This document shows positions 51,120 to 64,000 of a DNA stretch of 64,000 nucleotides, in pieces (positions within the stretch are counted from its first letter, which is position 1; the number at the start of each line of letters is the position of its first letter). A program made the position numbers and the translations under genes. The DNA is taken from NCBI RefSeq assembly GCF_013373865.1, contig NC_050470.1, positions 3,394,373 through 3,458,372 on the forward strand, written 5' to 3'. The DNA comes from Monomorium pharaonis. Taxonomy: Eukaryota; Arthropoda; Insecta; Hymenoptera; Formicidae. Under the pieces are notes generated by a model. It worked only from the letters and a program-made list of their open reading frames with translations, was not told where the DNA came from and did not search any database.

Positions 51120-52774
51120 TTATGCACGCTGGCAAGAGCGATAATAATTAATGCAATCAGAAATCCACGAGTGTTATAATCTATCGAGTGTCTATTAGCT
51201 TCGCGGGCGAATCCATTCAGCATCGCTTCACAACGATTAGAATAGGCACGGCGATTATCGATACGAGGCGAAATAACGCGTGGACAATTAAAAATCATGC
51301 ACTGTGATATACATCGCGCGCGGTAATTGCCAAATCGATACACGAGTGACGCCATTTCCTTTTTGTGCGGAAACACGATGTCATTGTTTCCGATAGCAAT
51401 CTCGATCGAAATCCGCAGCGATAAATCCGCTAAACTAGTCACCAGACATCCTATTTTCATCGAGACTTCCAAGCTCTCTTTTTCAAGGCAGAAGTTAGGC
51501 GTCTCCTCTTTTTTAATCCACGCGTCTTCATTTCCCTGCAGTGTTTAATTAAAGGTAATTTTGAGTGAAATATCGACAACATATCGTATTCGACATAGTT
51601 TGAAATAAATTAATTTCCCGTACTATCAATATTGTATTAATTTTTTTTTTCTCTAAGAAAATATATAGAAATTCGCGCAAAGCAACGATATTACGAAAAA
51701 GCTCTAGTCTCCATTAAGCGTGATCTCTTACCGCGCTCTTACCGGAAATCTATCGAGCGTGGTTAAATCGACTTATCGACACCGCCGCATTAATCAAGGT
51801 ATTAAACCTTGGCCGTGTTATACGTCGCTTCTGCGAGACGTTGTAAAATCGCATACCTCCTCTACTGATTGGTTTCCCAGCGCCGTTAGGCTTCGTCGGA
51901 GTGCTCGTAAATGATTAAACTACGAGACTCTACATTATTCCGGCGATTAACGAACCAGCCGCCGCCAATTAGGATCGATCGTTCGGTGGCGCATTATGGA
52001 ATCGCGCGCCGGCTTCTAACGCTTCCGTTAAAACGAACGGGGACTGGTCGGGGATCCATTATATTCCATGGGACGGATAAGACGTGCCGAAATCCAGCCC
52101 GATGAAAAAGAGTAATCCGTGCTATGCATGCCCAAACGCGAATCGTAAACCGAGCAGAGACTTTGCCGATCTCCGGCTATGCAATTGCGGCCTGATCCCC
52201 CGGCTCCTTCCTATTAATTCAATTAGGCCGTCGCGACGCTTGAGGCACGGCACAGTGGCGCGCTGGCACTGAAGTAGGACCGCAGAAAATAATCCGGAGC
52301 CGTTCTCGAAACCGGCTTATCGAATTATATCGTGCCGTCGAGTAATGAAAGATATCGCGTCTTCTTCAAAGTCGCGGGAGAATTCTTTCGTGCTCCGAAC
52401 AGTGGGGATAAGCGCGGATAAGGATTGTACTCATTGAACAATGTGAGCGATCTAATTCGCGTTATAACTGAAATATCATATTCGACAATTTATGTTAATT
52501 AGGCTCATTCGTGTTAATTGCCCTTTCATTGGGGTACTGTGCTAAATTATCCCCAGAAAATAATTCGCCTCTCTAAAATGTCTGGATTTTATTTATACAT
52601 AGCGATCGATAAGCTTAAGTTCTGAATTTTAAAGCATTCCTAGACCTGTCCTGAAGCGGGAAATCGGTTTTGCTTTGTTTTGGCGGTTGAATTGGCGTAT
52701 TGCGGATAACTCGGCATGTTTTCTGTAAACATGAGTCATCGATTCAGAACTGATCTTTCCCTGAGGGGAATCCT

Positions 52775-52822
52775 ATTTGCATCTAATTAGTCCTGCCTGA
52801 GATGTTTCCATGGAGACGTCAC
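52775..52822. promoter_or_regulatory. cluster of POU octamer, homeodomain, X-box and CRE-like motifs
   Basis: Within 48 bp there is an exact POU octamer ATTTGCAT (52775), CTAATTAG (52783), an RFX X-box-like GTTTCCATGGAGAC (52804) and an overlapping CRE-like GACGTCAC (52815). Such factors act in neurons, fitting an intronic enhancer of a neuronal receptor. Short motifs recur by chance, so this is a candidate only. Confidence 0.35.
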
Positions 52823-54501
52823 TATTCACCCATTTTCAGCCATGAATGTGCACTCATTGACTATAGATAGGTACATATTGATTGTCACATCAATAGCTTC
52901 TATGATCATTCGGGATATCCAGCGAATTGTCCATTGTGGTATCATTAGTCTGCTTGGCCATCTAAGATGTCACGAATGTATCCGTTATTCGAGAATATAT
53001 CTTCACTCACGTTACTGCTCATCAGTTGTCTCGTTGCCAATTGTACAATTTTGACGCAATAACTCTTTATCCAGAATAATAATCGATTTAAAAAAGTTTA
53101 TAAGATTATCAACAGTGCATAAACTGTCTAGCTAAATTAATCCTTCTACATTGTGGAAAACTGACTATAAGTAAATATAATATTGACAAGCTATATATAA
53201 TTTGTAGATATCTTTTATTTTTTTCTTACGTATATCTATCGGAGTAAATATTCGTTAAAAGATTGATGCAATTAGAGAGTTCTGAAAGAAAGGTCCGGGC
53301 AGTCCCCGAGCTGGCTCGTATTCATCTTCTGGTTTTTAACTCAATACACCGTAACATCGTGTCTTTTTTTTTTACTCCTTCCGGCTCGCTCTTATACACG
53401 TCCGATTTCAAAACACCTTTACGTTCGCGCCACGATCATCGACGACTCGAGATCGGCCCCGTGGCCGGGAAAGAATCGGAATTTTTTTCTTCCTCACGCG
53501 CGACCGAGGATCTTCTTGGATCGAGCGGACTTACCTTACGCTTCCAGGCTGGAATACAGGAAAGAGGGGAGTGGAAGAGACACAAGAGATATGGTGTACA
53601 CATATAAGGCCCCGCAAGCTCTGTAGTCGCTCGCGGATGTGAGAAGCACACGGCCCAACATATTGTGTCTCTCGCTGGCGGGTCGAGAGACGTACTCACT
53701 CGAATAAGTCAAGTCATTAATTTCGGCGAGAAATTGGGAAAGGGGAAAGGTGGGACGCGTGCCGCACACTATGAAGAATGTGTTTGTATGAAACCATTTT
53801 CTCTCTCTCGAGTTTCTCCTAGTTTCCGTTTCTCCTGCGCGGAGCGGGAAAGAAATATACATCCAGGGGTATGCGTGATCGCAAAGTAAATGTTAGTGTC
53901 GATGCGAAGGGACAATAATTGGATGACGCAATAATTTTTACTAGAAGAGATGCGGGAAAGATCAAAATCACACGAGTGGTACAGATGTGGGGGATCTAGA
54001 GAGATATCTTTCGGCTTTCGGGCCAATTGAGTCGCATTTTGATCACAGTGAATATCAGGGCGGAATCCCTCCTCGATCGCATGGATGTGCGTAGTCAGCA
54101 ACAATAAAGTTGATCAATCAAACCCACTGATCAAAGTTCTTCTTTTACCCAAGTTTAGTCTCGAACACTGGTCGCGATTAAGCGACCGTTGTCTCGATTC
54201 TTCGGAACTCGTCGAGCGTCCCTCAGAATCGTTTCTCGTTTCTCATCTCTCTCAGCTCGTCGATCAAACCGCGAACGATCGAGCGATCTTCGTCGTCGTT
54301 AAACCTTGTCGTGTGACAAGGATTCCGCGGAGTGTGGATTATGATACTTACCGGGGATGCTTTGGATTCGAAAGAGGACAGCGCTTGGAAGGCGATAGCG
54401 CTTTTCAAAGAAATTGCCGATACTTCTCGAGAGAGTTGAGCCTCGCGTCATGAGAGAGAGAGAGAGAGAGTATGTACGGCGGGATTAATGAATGCACGCG
54501 C

Positions 54502-54537
54502 GGTCGATCGATCGATCGACCGACCGACCGGCCGATC
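54502..54537. repeat. (CGAT)n/(CGAC)n tetranucleotide repeat
   Basis: GGTCGATCGATCGATCGACC is followed by CGACCGACCGGCCGATC. It is self-complementary and shares its unit with the palindrome at 27.91 kb. Both lie in introns flanking the distal TM2 exon. Confidence 0.9.
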
Positions 54538-57500
54538 AATCGCCGTCCTCGCGAGAGGAGATCCGGCGTGTCGTCGATACAAAGTCGTCGCACCTGAGCA
54601 TTACACGTACGCACCGCTATTACACGATGTGGTCGACGAGCAGCCGCTATCGGTAACCATGCAGCCACTAACGCCTACGAAAACGCTTTGAATCTGACCG
54701 CAAACCGGATTGCAGGGAGACAATTAGCCGAAGCGCCCTGAATCACGAGACGGGACGTGAACGAGCGATTTGCGATCCTAGCTCTAAATTGCAAGACGAG
54801 ACAGTAGCAGCGTAGGATCCGCGAGGGGAGGTGTGGGGATCCTGTAACTAAACTCCCAACTAACCCAAATTGTGCAGTATCAATAAGAACGACTTGTTGT
54901 ATAATACCCTCTAATCTGAGATTTTCGTGCGACCGTCGCTCTCCTATCTCGTGCCACGCGTCAAGATGACTCCTATCCTCTGGCTTGGCATTAATTTAAT
55001 CGGGCTCTTGCGCAGGGATAAACGCGCATATTTGCAAAGTCGATCCCTCGGCGGAAACGTCGTCTAGGAAAGCGCGGAGTAAGCCGAACAAGGTGAAATG
55101 GAGTTCGCCTGCCTGCGCGATTTTCCACGTTTATCTATATTCGTACAGGCACGAGGGTATCGATTATTCTGCGTCTGGATAACTTCGCCGGAAAAGAGAG
55201 AGAGGAGTAGGCCGTGCCCCTCTGTTCCATCCTAAGAACTTCGAGGCACGGGCTACGAAAGTACGATTGTCACAACGGAATAATTAACGAAGCGAATCTG
55301 AGAGCAAATAATGTGACAACATTATCGAGAGACGATGTACAACTATACGATCGAAAGATACAAGCTTTTAGCGGCTTTAACCGCTTAACGAGAGCTTAAC
55401 GAAGTAGCTCCTTTACTGGTTAATCAATTAGCAATCCTCGAAGAATCAAGTGCACTCGTAATTTCGAGATTCAATTTCTAACTTGTGGTATTCGCACAGC
55501 GACATTTTCGAGTACAAAACTATTTTAAGTTATTTAAAATATCGTATCACTTTATATCACCGTTTCGAATAGGTTTATTTAACGTCAAAGCTAAATCATG
55601 TCGGGCAACAAGATGAAATGTTGTTTAGTTGTCAATGATTCAAAAGTTCGTGGATTTTATGTTTCATTGGATTTATGATGGAATTTATCGCATTACTGCT
55701 ATGGCGATGAAATTTCTGTTAATATTTTCGACAGCACTGTCAGGGGATTTGTCGAGAATATCGCTTTACGGTCACATTGAATTTACATTAGTCGAGTTCA
55801 CTCAATAATGCACTGATAGGTAATGCACTCTGGCCAGCATAAGACCCTGCGCTTTCAGAATTAGGATGCGCATTGATACTGGTCTATTTTTGCGTAGAGT
55901 TGATCGGTAATCGATATTTATTAATAAAGTTTACTAAATACACAAAGAGAAAGTTAACAATGTAAAAACAAAGTTATATACAAAGTAAAATATACTGCGG
56001 AGAACGTTGCATATACCGCCGCGTTAGTTTTTTAATATTAATACATGGAAAGAATAGTTTTGCTGAAATTTCTAAAAATTTAGTTATATCTGAAAACGTA
56101 TTTTTATTAAACTATCAAAATAATTATGTAGGATGTTCATTGGTTGCCAGAATGTCGAAACTTTCTTTTTTTATAGGACAACAAAATTACTTTCAAATAT
56201 ATCCAGTTAAATTTTTAGATGCTTCAGCAAAATTAATTCCTTCCTTGTGTTAATTGCAAAATAGCAATCTATTAATTAATAGGCTCATAATTTGACTTTC
56301 CACCTTCGTCGATAAAACTTAAAACTACAATGAAGAAGTGCGTTAATAAAAGTGAATTTAAGAAATTTTTTATTTCTTTCGTCTCTGCTATTCTAATTAT
56401 TGAATTTTTGTACAACTTTCAACAGAGAGATCCGGCTTTATTAATCAATAACGACGATAATCCTGCTGAGATATTCGTCATAACTATCTGTGCGGGAACA
56501 TTTTCTAAAAAATGTTTCATTCAGTCAGATTTTCGGTCGACTATTGCCCACATCGATCAACGTGAGACTTATACAGCGACATATTCGATATTTTGGATCG
56601 GTTCTTTTGATATCGTCCGTTTTCGTTATACCACGCCTCGAGATGCAATATCGTTGGCCCTAGATACGTGATGGAAATTCAAATTTGCATCGCGTGCCTT
56701 CTTCGAGATCGCGTCGATAAATGCGCCGAAACGCTCGAACGATTTGCACAATACGGATAACGCTTAGTTAACGAAGATATATGAATCGTAAAATTGCGCC
56801 GCTGCAAGCATGCGCAACGGTGACGACAAAACTTTCCTACTTCACATTAAAATCGCTTGGTGATAATATCCTAATTAGAAAGTTCCCCAACAGCCGCTAA
56901 ATGTACAATTAATGGCGCGAAATATCGGTATACTGTATCGACTCTGTACCGTAGCCTGCAATCGTTATACGCGCGGATGCCGTAAAGTTTTAATTAAACG
57001 TTTCGTATTTTAACGCGAGGCGCCACGGAATATATAATTCACCTCAAAAGCCAGTCATATAGTTATGTTCGAAAAAGTCCCAGCGGCAAGCAACTTCATA
57101 ATTTAGAGTGAGGGATAATGATTTACCAGCTGCAGGAGTTCAAAGGGTATAACGTTACGCATAATGTGAACTGAGGACCGTTAATAAAAAAAATCAAGCT
57201 GTATTAATAAAAAAATATTCCTTAATAAAAAAGAATGAAGATATGAGTTATATTTTTTCATTTCTAAAATACTTCTTTTTGTAAAAGACTTTCCCGTATG
57301 AACCACGCATTATAACACACCAGGACTTCATTTTTTTCGCGACGAGTTGGTCTTTTCTTCTTTTTCCCTTGGAATTTTTTTCCTAATTTTTGGTGATGAG
57401 AACACTAAGCTTGAAGTTCAAATTTTTCGGGACACTCATCACGAGGGGATGCTCATCACGACGAACAAAAGGATGTTTGTTGAATGCGCGGGTATTCTTT

Positions 57501-60500
57501 CGAGATACGTTTGTCGCCCGTCGCGTATTTTTTCTTCGAAACCCGGGAGGGACGGGGCTAAAAACAATTATGCAGCTGCACGTTGAGCGATTTTGAGGCA
57601 CCGCGGTGCTGAAAATTGCAAGCGGTCTTAAAAATACATCGCCCCGTTTGACGGTGCCGAGAGGACGGCCGTTAAAACTCGGTCTTCGAGATAAACGTAA
57701 CTTATGATGTGTACGTGCTATCATCGCCACACGGGACGCAATATCGGCACATCAGAAGGCGATGGGATACACAGCAGCCGCATATATAGTAATACAGTAG
57801 CTGTGCCCTCGCACAATCGCCTTCGATGTAGCTTCTGACGGGCCTCTTCCTACTAGGATATTCGGCGCAGCAGCCCATGTATCGCTGCATAAATTTGCAT
57901 AGTACGCGGTGATGATCGGTCTCGAGGTGCACAAAGCGGACCCGGGGTTCGTCGACCGCGTCAGCTTTCCGTCTCGCGCTATTTTCTTGTCACCGTTATG
58001 GATTATCCTGTCGATTTAAGCTTGAAACTGGGGCTGCGCACCGCCATGGGCACGGACGGGACCGAAATTACGAAATTGTCGCCCGCGGACCAATTTGACC
58101 AATAGTTAACGCCAACGGCAGTTAACGCTAAGGCTGCGTTCCGAAATTCAATGTTAGTACTGATAATTTATAGTTCACGTATACTGTACGTATACTGTAG
58201 TTCAGTACTGATGGAAATATATATATCAGAACGCTGTCTAAAAACGAGTCGCTGAATTTTGCTTAAAGCTGAGGTGTAAAGGAAATCGATTAACGTAAAA
58301 TAGTCATTGGAGAAATGTTTAGTTTACGTAAAGAAGCTAATATTTATTGCTCATTTAATATACGGGACAGCTTAATTACAATTAGGATTGGATGGCGTTA
58401 GAGAAATTTGTTTTAAAATTTATTTGATTTACCTTATAGTCGAATTATGTGGCAAACGTTAAATGCAATTACGATATGTGATTTTCATATACGGGACCAT
58501 ATGTGAAATTGAATATATGCCATTAGGAAGATTTAGTCCCAAATGTGCGATACAAAAATAGACAGACCGAATATGATGTTGAAGTAATCGATATATAGTC
58601 GAAAACATTTATATCCAAACCTTGTTCTCGTTAAAGTTTTTGTGTTAATAAATAACATGAAAATAATGTAGTTTAAAAATCCCAATATAAATAAATAAAA
58701 TGTGTGTCATTATATTATAAATATTATTTTTACTAAAGAAATGTTTCCATAATTTATTTCCAAATTGTGTCAAAACGTCACATTTGTTAATTTTTACGCA
58801 ATATTTTATTTCACAGTGTATTCATCTTGTATTAACACAAAAACTTGTGTGGATCGCGCGTTTAAAACACGCCATACATGTCAAATTTAACTCAAATTCT
58901 TCCACCTGTATCTAATCATTAAATGCACATTTAGATAATACAATATACAATATAAATAAAAATATAAACACTTTTGAGATATAAGGCAAGAATTTCATTG
59001 TAGAGAAATATTTTTACCATTAAACAATTCTCTATCTGATTATTCATTACACGAGAAAAAATAAATTTTGTGGAACAAAGAATTGTCTGAAAAATCGTAA
59101 AAAATGAAGATGCAATAATTTGACGTCACTTATGTAAAATACGCAATTTTTCGGATTATTGCGGTTGAAATATTATCCCATGGCTTACTTATGACACGGA
59201 CGTCGCGATTCCGTTGGTTTTCGAGCGATTAATGAAATTTGCGAGCTTCGCTTGATCGTGCGATCATATTCACAAACTATAATCAAAGATGAAGCGTACT
59301 AGAACTGAATTTGAGCTACCTGATGGGTTTCCAATAATTAAGATTACACAAGACATTTCGCGGTAATTAGAAACATTTTATCTTTCTTCTCTCGTACGTA
59401 TTATCGGTTCACATATTTTGTCCTTGTCGCGCTTTTGATTTACGAAAATGTCACTTTACAACGAACGTACCTCGGTTGTGTTTCAGTTTACTTCCGGTGT
59501 GCACTGTGAATTTTCGTCGTTTCAATTGGCGCCGCGTTTTATCCGCAATGTCGAATACAGACATGTGCAAAAGCGCATTTGCGAGACAACTGTGCGATTT
59601 CGCCGAAAAAATCCGACACGAGAAGGTATCCGATAGTTGACTGTGCACGGCTGAACATCATATTTCGCGACCGGGGAGTATTAATCGAGTGGGACAGCCG
59701 TGATAAAGAGAGCCACGGAGTTATTCATCTGTCCACTTCGGAGCGGTTACAGAATGTCTCTCACACGGATGGACAATTCAAATGACGAGATCACCCATTC
59801 GATAGAAAGTGATTGAGAGTAGCCGAGACGTCTTGATATATTTCCACTTGGAAAATTTATTGTTACAGAAGATATTTTAGAAATAAAATGCTTTTAATTA
59901 AGAACGTCCAGGTTAAAAGCAGTGAAAGAAATATTTTGTTTGAAACATAACATGCATAATTGTCTTATTTTTTAATCGTTTATTTAAATAATATATTTTT
60001 CTAAATTCCTATCTCTTTAGATTAATTTTACTTTGAATTTATGACAGTCCTTTTCATTTGGCACATTTTCCATATTTTCCATATTTCCATTTTTTTTGTA
60101 AAAATAGATTTAAAACATTTAATAGAAAATGTTATATTTCTCTGTAAAATCTGAGTCTCAATTATTTATTATCAAATATTCCAAATTTCAGAAATTATTA
60201 CCTTTTCCTCGCTATTGATAATGAACGACGAAATCGACTAAGGGTGGAAAGTCAAAGTAGCTATTATATTACTGATGTGATAACTTTAGCAGTCTTGCAC
60301 TTTTGTGTATTATCTCGACTAGAAAATTCATCGTGTTGTCAGAAGCATAAATTTATATGAGCAGGTATATAATTAGAAGCCCGATGCTCTCTACCAAGTG
60401 CCTCGTGTCAAATTAGTGATTTCATTCAAGCCTCCTCGGTCGCGACTTGTGGAAACAACCTGCCTTTCTTCGCTGGAAGGAAGAAAGCAATTGTTTCCGC

Positions 60501-61315
60501 AAGCACGATGAGAAAGGACGATTAATTGGACGGATTTTTAATTGTGATAATGACGCAAATATTTTTATTTGGCATACTAGAATACCTGTTGTCAATTGAT
60601 CAAATTTCGTAAATTACTCGTCCTTTTTATGTATGCAAGATTGCAATAGAAGAAAATCAAATTAAGTCATTAAGTAAAGAACACAAAAATTATGGCGAGA
60701 ATTATTATATCTATGAAATAAAGCACAATTATTTTGTATCGCAATGAATACGAAAATCTTCATAATAATGATTAATATCTATACAGCATGTGTCTTTTCA
60801 TTAAAGATCCCTCCAAATCTCACTTGATGCAAAGCGAAAGAATTGGGTACGTGAGATCAAAACGTTCATTGAACGCTCATTAGAAGTCAATTTCTTCACA
60901 TCACTAGGTCTCGCTAATGAACAAGTGGGCGAAATAGTTCCAACGATTTTGAAAAATCGTTAACGATAATTGTTTCTCTCACTTTCTCTCTCTCTCTCTC
61001 TTTTTTCTTATTGCTCTTTTTGTATATCAAATAGAGATTTTTGGAAACAAGATTCCCTATGATATCGTCAATCGTTGAAGGAAATAACAGCAGGATGGTC
61101 GAATGGTCCTAAAAAAGGTGGAAGAAGCAATTCACGGGAACGAAATAGTATCTAAACGAATTCGTGTTTAGTGCTGCTCTCATGAGGATTTGTTTTAAGA
61201 TGCATCTCACGGCGTATTTATCTTAGCCATGGACTTTAATTAAACTTTCTTTCCCAGAGGAAAGAAAGTACATAATGAGAACGTTTCCCCGTGTGTATTG
61301 CATTAAGTGTAGAGA

Positions 61316-61762
61316 AAAGTCGCCAATACTGACATGCTACTTTGTTTTTGGATAGTATTTATTATACAAAAACTAAAAAATAAAACTTTGAAGACAAATT
61401 TAAAGTAGAAAGTCGTTTTATAAATGGTGTATCAGTTTTCGTAATATTGTTTCATATTTTATAATGATTAATGTTTAGGCTTAAAAAATGGCACAGTTGA
61501 CTATAATTTCCTTTCTTTTTCTTTAACATGAGTCATTTGTACATAATATTTACGAGTTTACGTATATTCCTTCGATCGAATGAGAATTTTTTCGATGTGA
61601 AACATTTTATGTAAAAAAAGTAGGAAAGTTACAAGTTTTTGTTTCTTTAATTATATTATTTTTAATTAAGTAGATCATGTTTTTATTAGTATTAATACAA
61701 TGCAATGTTTATTTTTTAAGAAATAAGATATCTTAGGAAACCTATATCAGTATTGGCGATTT
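61316..61762. repeat. inverted-repeat element of about 447 bp, copy 2
   Basis: The left arm AAAGTCGCCAATACTGACAT (61316-61335) is matched inversely by ATATCAGTATTGGCGATTT (61744-61762). The 14-bp core TCGCCAATACTGA is exact. The left end resembles that at 38.87 kb. The interior is AT-rich with no transposase. A (TG)n repeat begins just after the right arm. Confidence 0.6.
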
Positions 61763-61775
61763 ATTGTACATGTAT

Positions 61776-61824
61776 GCGTGCGTGCGCGCGCGTGTGTTGT
61801 GTGTGTGTGTGTGTGTGTGTGTGT
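61776..61824. repeat. (GCGT)/(CG)/(GT)n microsatellite
   Basis: GCGTGCGTGCGCGCGCG passes into about 14 GT units. Confidence 0.95.
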
Positions 61825-64000
61825 ACTCTTTTTTTCCTCTTCTTCTTCATCTCGTTGAATAATAGAAAGCACCAGCTTCTGGAAATCGATAGATTTTTTC
61901 GCATCGTGCATCGTTGCATAAAACGACATAATCTGTTGTAAACTGTTGCGTTACTTCTAATTAAGTTAATTAAATTTCTTTCTTTGTTACGGCTCGAAAT
62001 ATGATATAAAAAAAGATGAAAACCAACTAGTATTAAACCGAATTAATTTAATTGGGCTAAAGTTAAAGTTAAGGAGATAAAAGCGTAACTTGCAATTCAT
62101 TTTGAGATTTATTGAATAAATATTCCGAGAATCTCTCGAATTATATGAATTCTAGATTTATATTCGCCCTTCATTCGTATCCTGTTCGCGATAATCTAGG
62201 ACGCTACGTGTAACCTATGGCTAACGCAATTAAATGCAAAAGCGTTCGGCAGAAATGAATCTCTAAAAAAGTTAATTCAACGTGATCTCAATGGCTTCTA
62301 TCGTTCGTATCGTGAATCGATTATTATTCTCGCTATTTTTCTTTTAAACGAAGCGAATTGATCATCTTTATGCTGTGAGGATTATCAGGATTATACGTTT
62401 CATTTTTGTTAGATCGCTTTATCACTTATGCAACTTAAGGAAGATTCATTTTATTTTCAAAATTGCAAACATTAAATTTCTAGTTGCATTAATAATAGGC
62501 TATTAATATTTATGACTTTTGTACATCGCAGAATATTTTTCATTAAGTCAGAAAACACAATGAAATAATACGTAAAATTATATCAAATTCAAGACTGTCT
62601 TGCGATTTTTTAGGCGGTTAGCACGTTGTTTATTGAGGGAAAATACTAAACACGTTTGTGTAGATAAACATTTGTGTGTAGGACACTTAGATGAAAAACA
62701 TAATACAACAAAATGTATTTGTGATTCTACGAAAAAAAAATCTCCAAGCCTAGGATATTATAAAAGAAGAGATCGGAAAACGAATTTATTGTACACAGAT
62801 ATTGCGTGGAAACAAATCATTCGGGACACGTCGCAGGAAACTAAACGAGCTAACTCAGCATGGCAAGAATCAAAGATGTGAGTGTCCCCGTATCTCGATT
62901 ACACGTTTTATAAATGTGATTTCACTCGAGTATCTCGTTCTAAAGTCTCCCATTTAACTTTGTCCGTAACTGTAAGAAATTAATTTTACGATGACGTACC
63001 AGAGCACTCTTGTGCTCGTAACACTAATTCGTCATCTATTTTATTAGCCCTCCCCCCTCCCTCCCCGTCCCGCTGACGTTGAAACAATTTGGATCGTTTG
63101 TACAGATTTTATTTCTGACATTCACATCTTTACTGCTTGCTATCCCGGCATAACGGTCACCATCGATGCAAGTATAAAAATAAAATTGTACATAAAACTT
63201 CCAGGGAGCTTGTCTCATGTTGTCGTCCGCGAATGATGAGCGCGCTAGCTGGGCGCGTAATTGATGTTTAGCGAACAGATCATTTCCAGCGGCATTTTAC
63301 AAGTACGTATTCGCGTCTGATATTACTTCATTTTTATGACGTTTTCGAATGATCCATTTGGGATCTTAATTACGATAAACATTACGATATGCAGTCAATC
63401 CGCTTACGCCTTGCAAAAACTTTTCCGACGGGAAAAAACGTTCCGGAATCGCACAAGATGTCATTCACTTTCTGTATTATAAGCCTCATTTAGATCAAAC
63501 GATTTAGCAGTAATTACGGTGTTTTAAATTTTTTGCTTGTCAGCGATGTACTCGTTTACTCCAAAAATAAAGAAAAACATAGAAATAAAGAAAAAAAAAA
63601 ATCTTAAGACGAAATGTGAGATGCGACTATTTCTTTTCGTGTTCACTTCAAATACTTTGCCAAAATATCATTTTCATAAAAAATTGAACGGCAATTTTGA
63701 ATTCAAACGGAAAATTCAATTGGACGGGCTTAATTCGTTAAGAAGTCTAAACAGAGGTCGAATGATCTTCGTATCATTCTCCGACGAGAAAGCGGATCTG
63801 TACCGCTAAAATGCGATAAACCAGTGGTGGGATTTGGAAGCTTTTAACGTTGAGCCACGTGATCCTTCGCAACATTCTCGACGCTCTACACTAGCGTGAC
63901 TTACACGCGTGGCGTTCACGCTATACGCAACGTGAGGGGGTGCGGTGTCCCGTCCCGTTGGAAATAACACGGCATTCCGACTTGTAATCGCGGAACTTGA

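Larger units (their letters stand above)
47323..64000 (-). other. upstream intron, at least 16.7 kb, running off the window
   Basis: I searched this stretch on the minus strand for the preceding exon (YYNCCPEPY, TM1, LLGFTLPPDSGEKL) and did not see it, so it should lie beyond 64000. Open frames up to 245 codons (47349-48086) overlap frames on the other strand and have no domain. The stretch includes motif clusters at 51.08 and 52.78 kb, a (CGAT/CCGA)n repeat at 54.5 kb and the 61.3 kb repeat. From about 55.5 to 64 kb it is mostly AT-rich, with nothing recognised. Confidence 0.7.

Noticed and set aside
57702..57934. Cysteine-rich minus-strand frame (GCCAEYPS) that might be the YYNCCPEPY binding-loop exon
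   Set aside because: No vicinal-cysteine context, no flanking nAChR residues and no TM1 follows.
62600..62881. Plus-strand frame with spaced cysteines (CVDKHLC, CICD)
   Set aside because: Cys spacing fits no zinc-finger type I know, the frame is short and lies in AT-rich intron.

Overview
This is animal, almost certainly insect, nuclear DNA. The only protein-coding material I can support is five exons of one gene on the minus strand: a nicotinic acetylcholine receptor alpha subunit of the insect alpha5/alpha6/alpha7 group, most like alpha6. The long introns, abundant (GA)n, (CA)n, (TA)n and (CG)n microsatellites, the lack of CpG depletion and a short TTAGG-like tract suggest a hymenopteran (ant, bee or wasp). 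That host guess is inference.

Because the gene runs on the minus strand, its 5' side is at high coordinates. Reading in transcript order: 64000-47323 is an upstream intron. A first version of the TM2 pore exon lies at 47322-47236, followed by a 19.4 kb intron. A second version of the same TM2 exon lies at 27829-27743, followed by a 23.4 kb intron. The TM3 exon is at 4308-4199, the post-TM3 and loop exon at 2523-2309, and the late loop/pre-TM4 exon at 260-60. The ligand-binding domain and TM1 should lie beyond 64000, and TM4 plus the stop codon before position 1. All junctions have GT/AG signals and matching phases, so the exons join into one continuous frame.

The two TM2 exons are both 87 bp, with the same phase and different sequence. 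They are therefore best read as mutually exclusive alternatives that exchange the pore lining. The 27.7 kb version has a UG repeat next to its acceptor and a U-run downstream of its donor, both plausible splicing control sites. Self-complementary CGAT/CCGA repeats occur on both sides of the 47.2 kb version.

The rest (about 99 percent) is intron. It holds simple repeats, a near-perfect 72-nt hairpin (3151-3222), a TTAA-flanked piggyBac-like MITE (45007-45405), a fold-back repeat (8149-8633), two weakly related inverted-repeat elements (about 38.87-39.44 kb and 61.31-61.76 kb), and two clusters of transcription-factor-like motifs (51.08 and 52.78 kb). No tRNA, rRNA, CRISPR array, prokaryotic gene or intact transposase was recognised.
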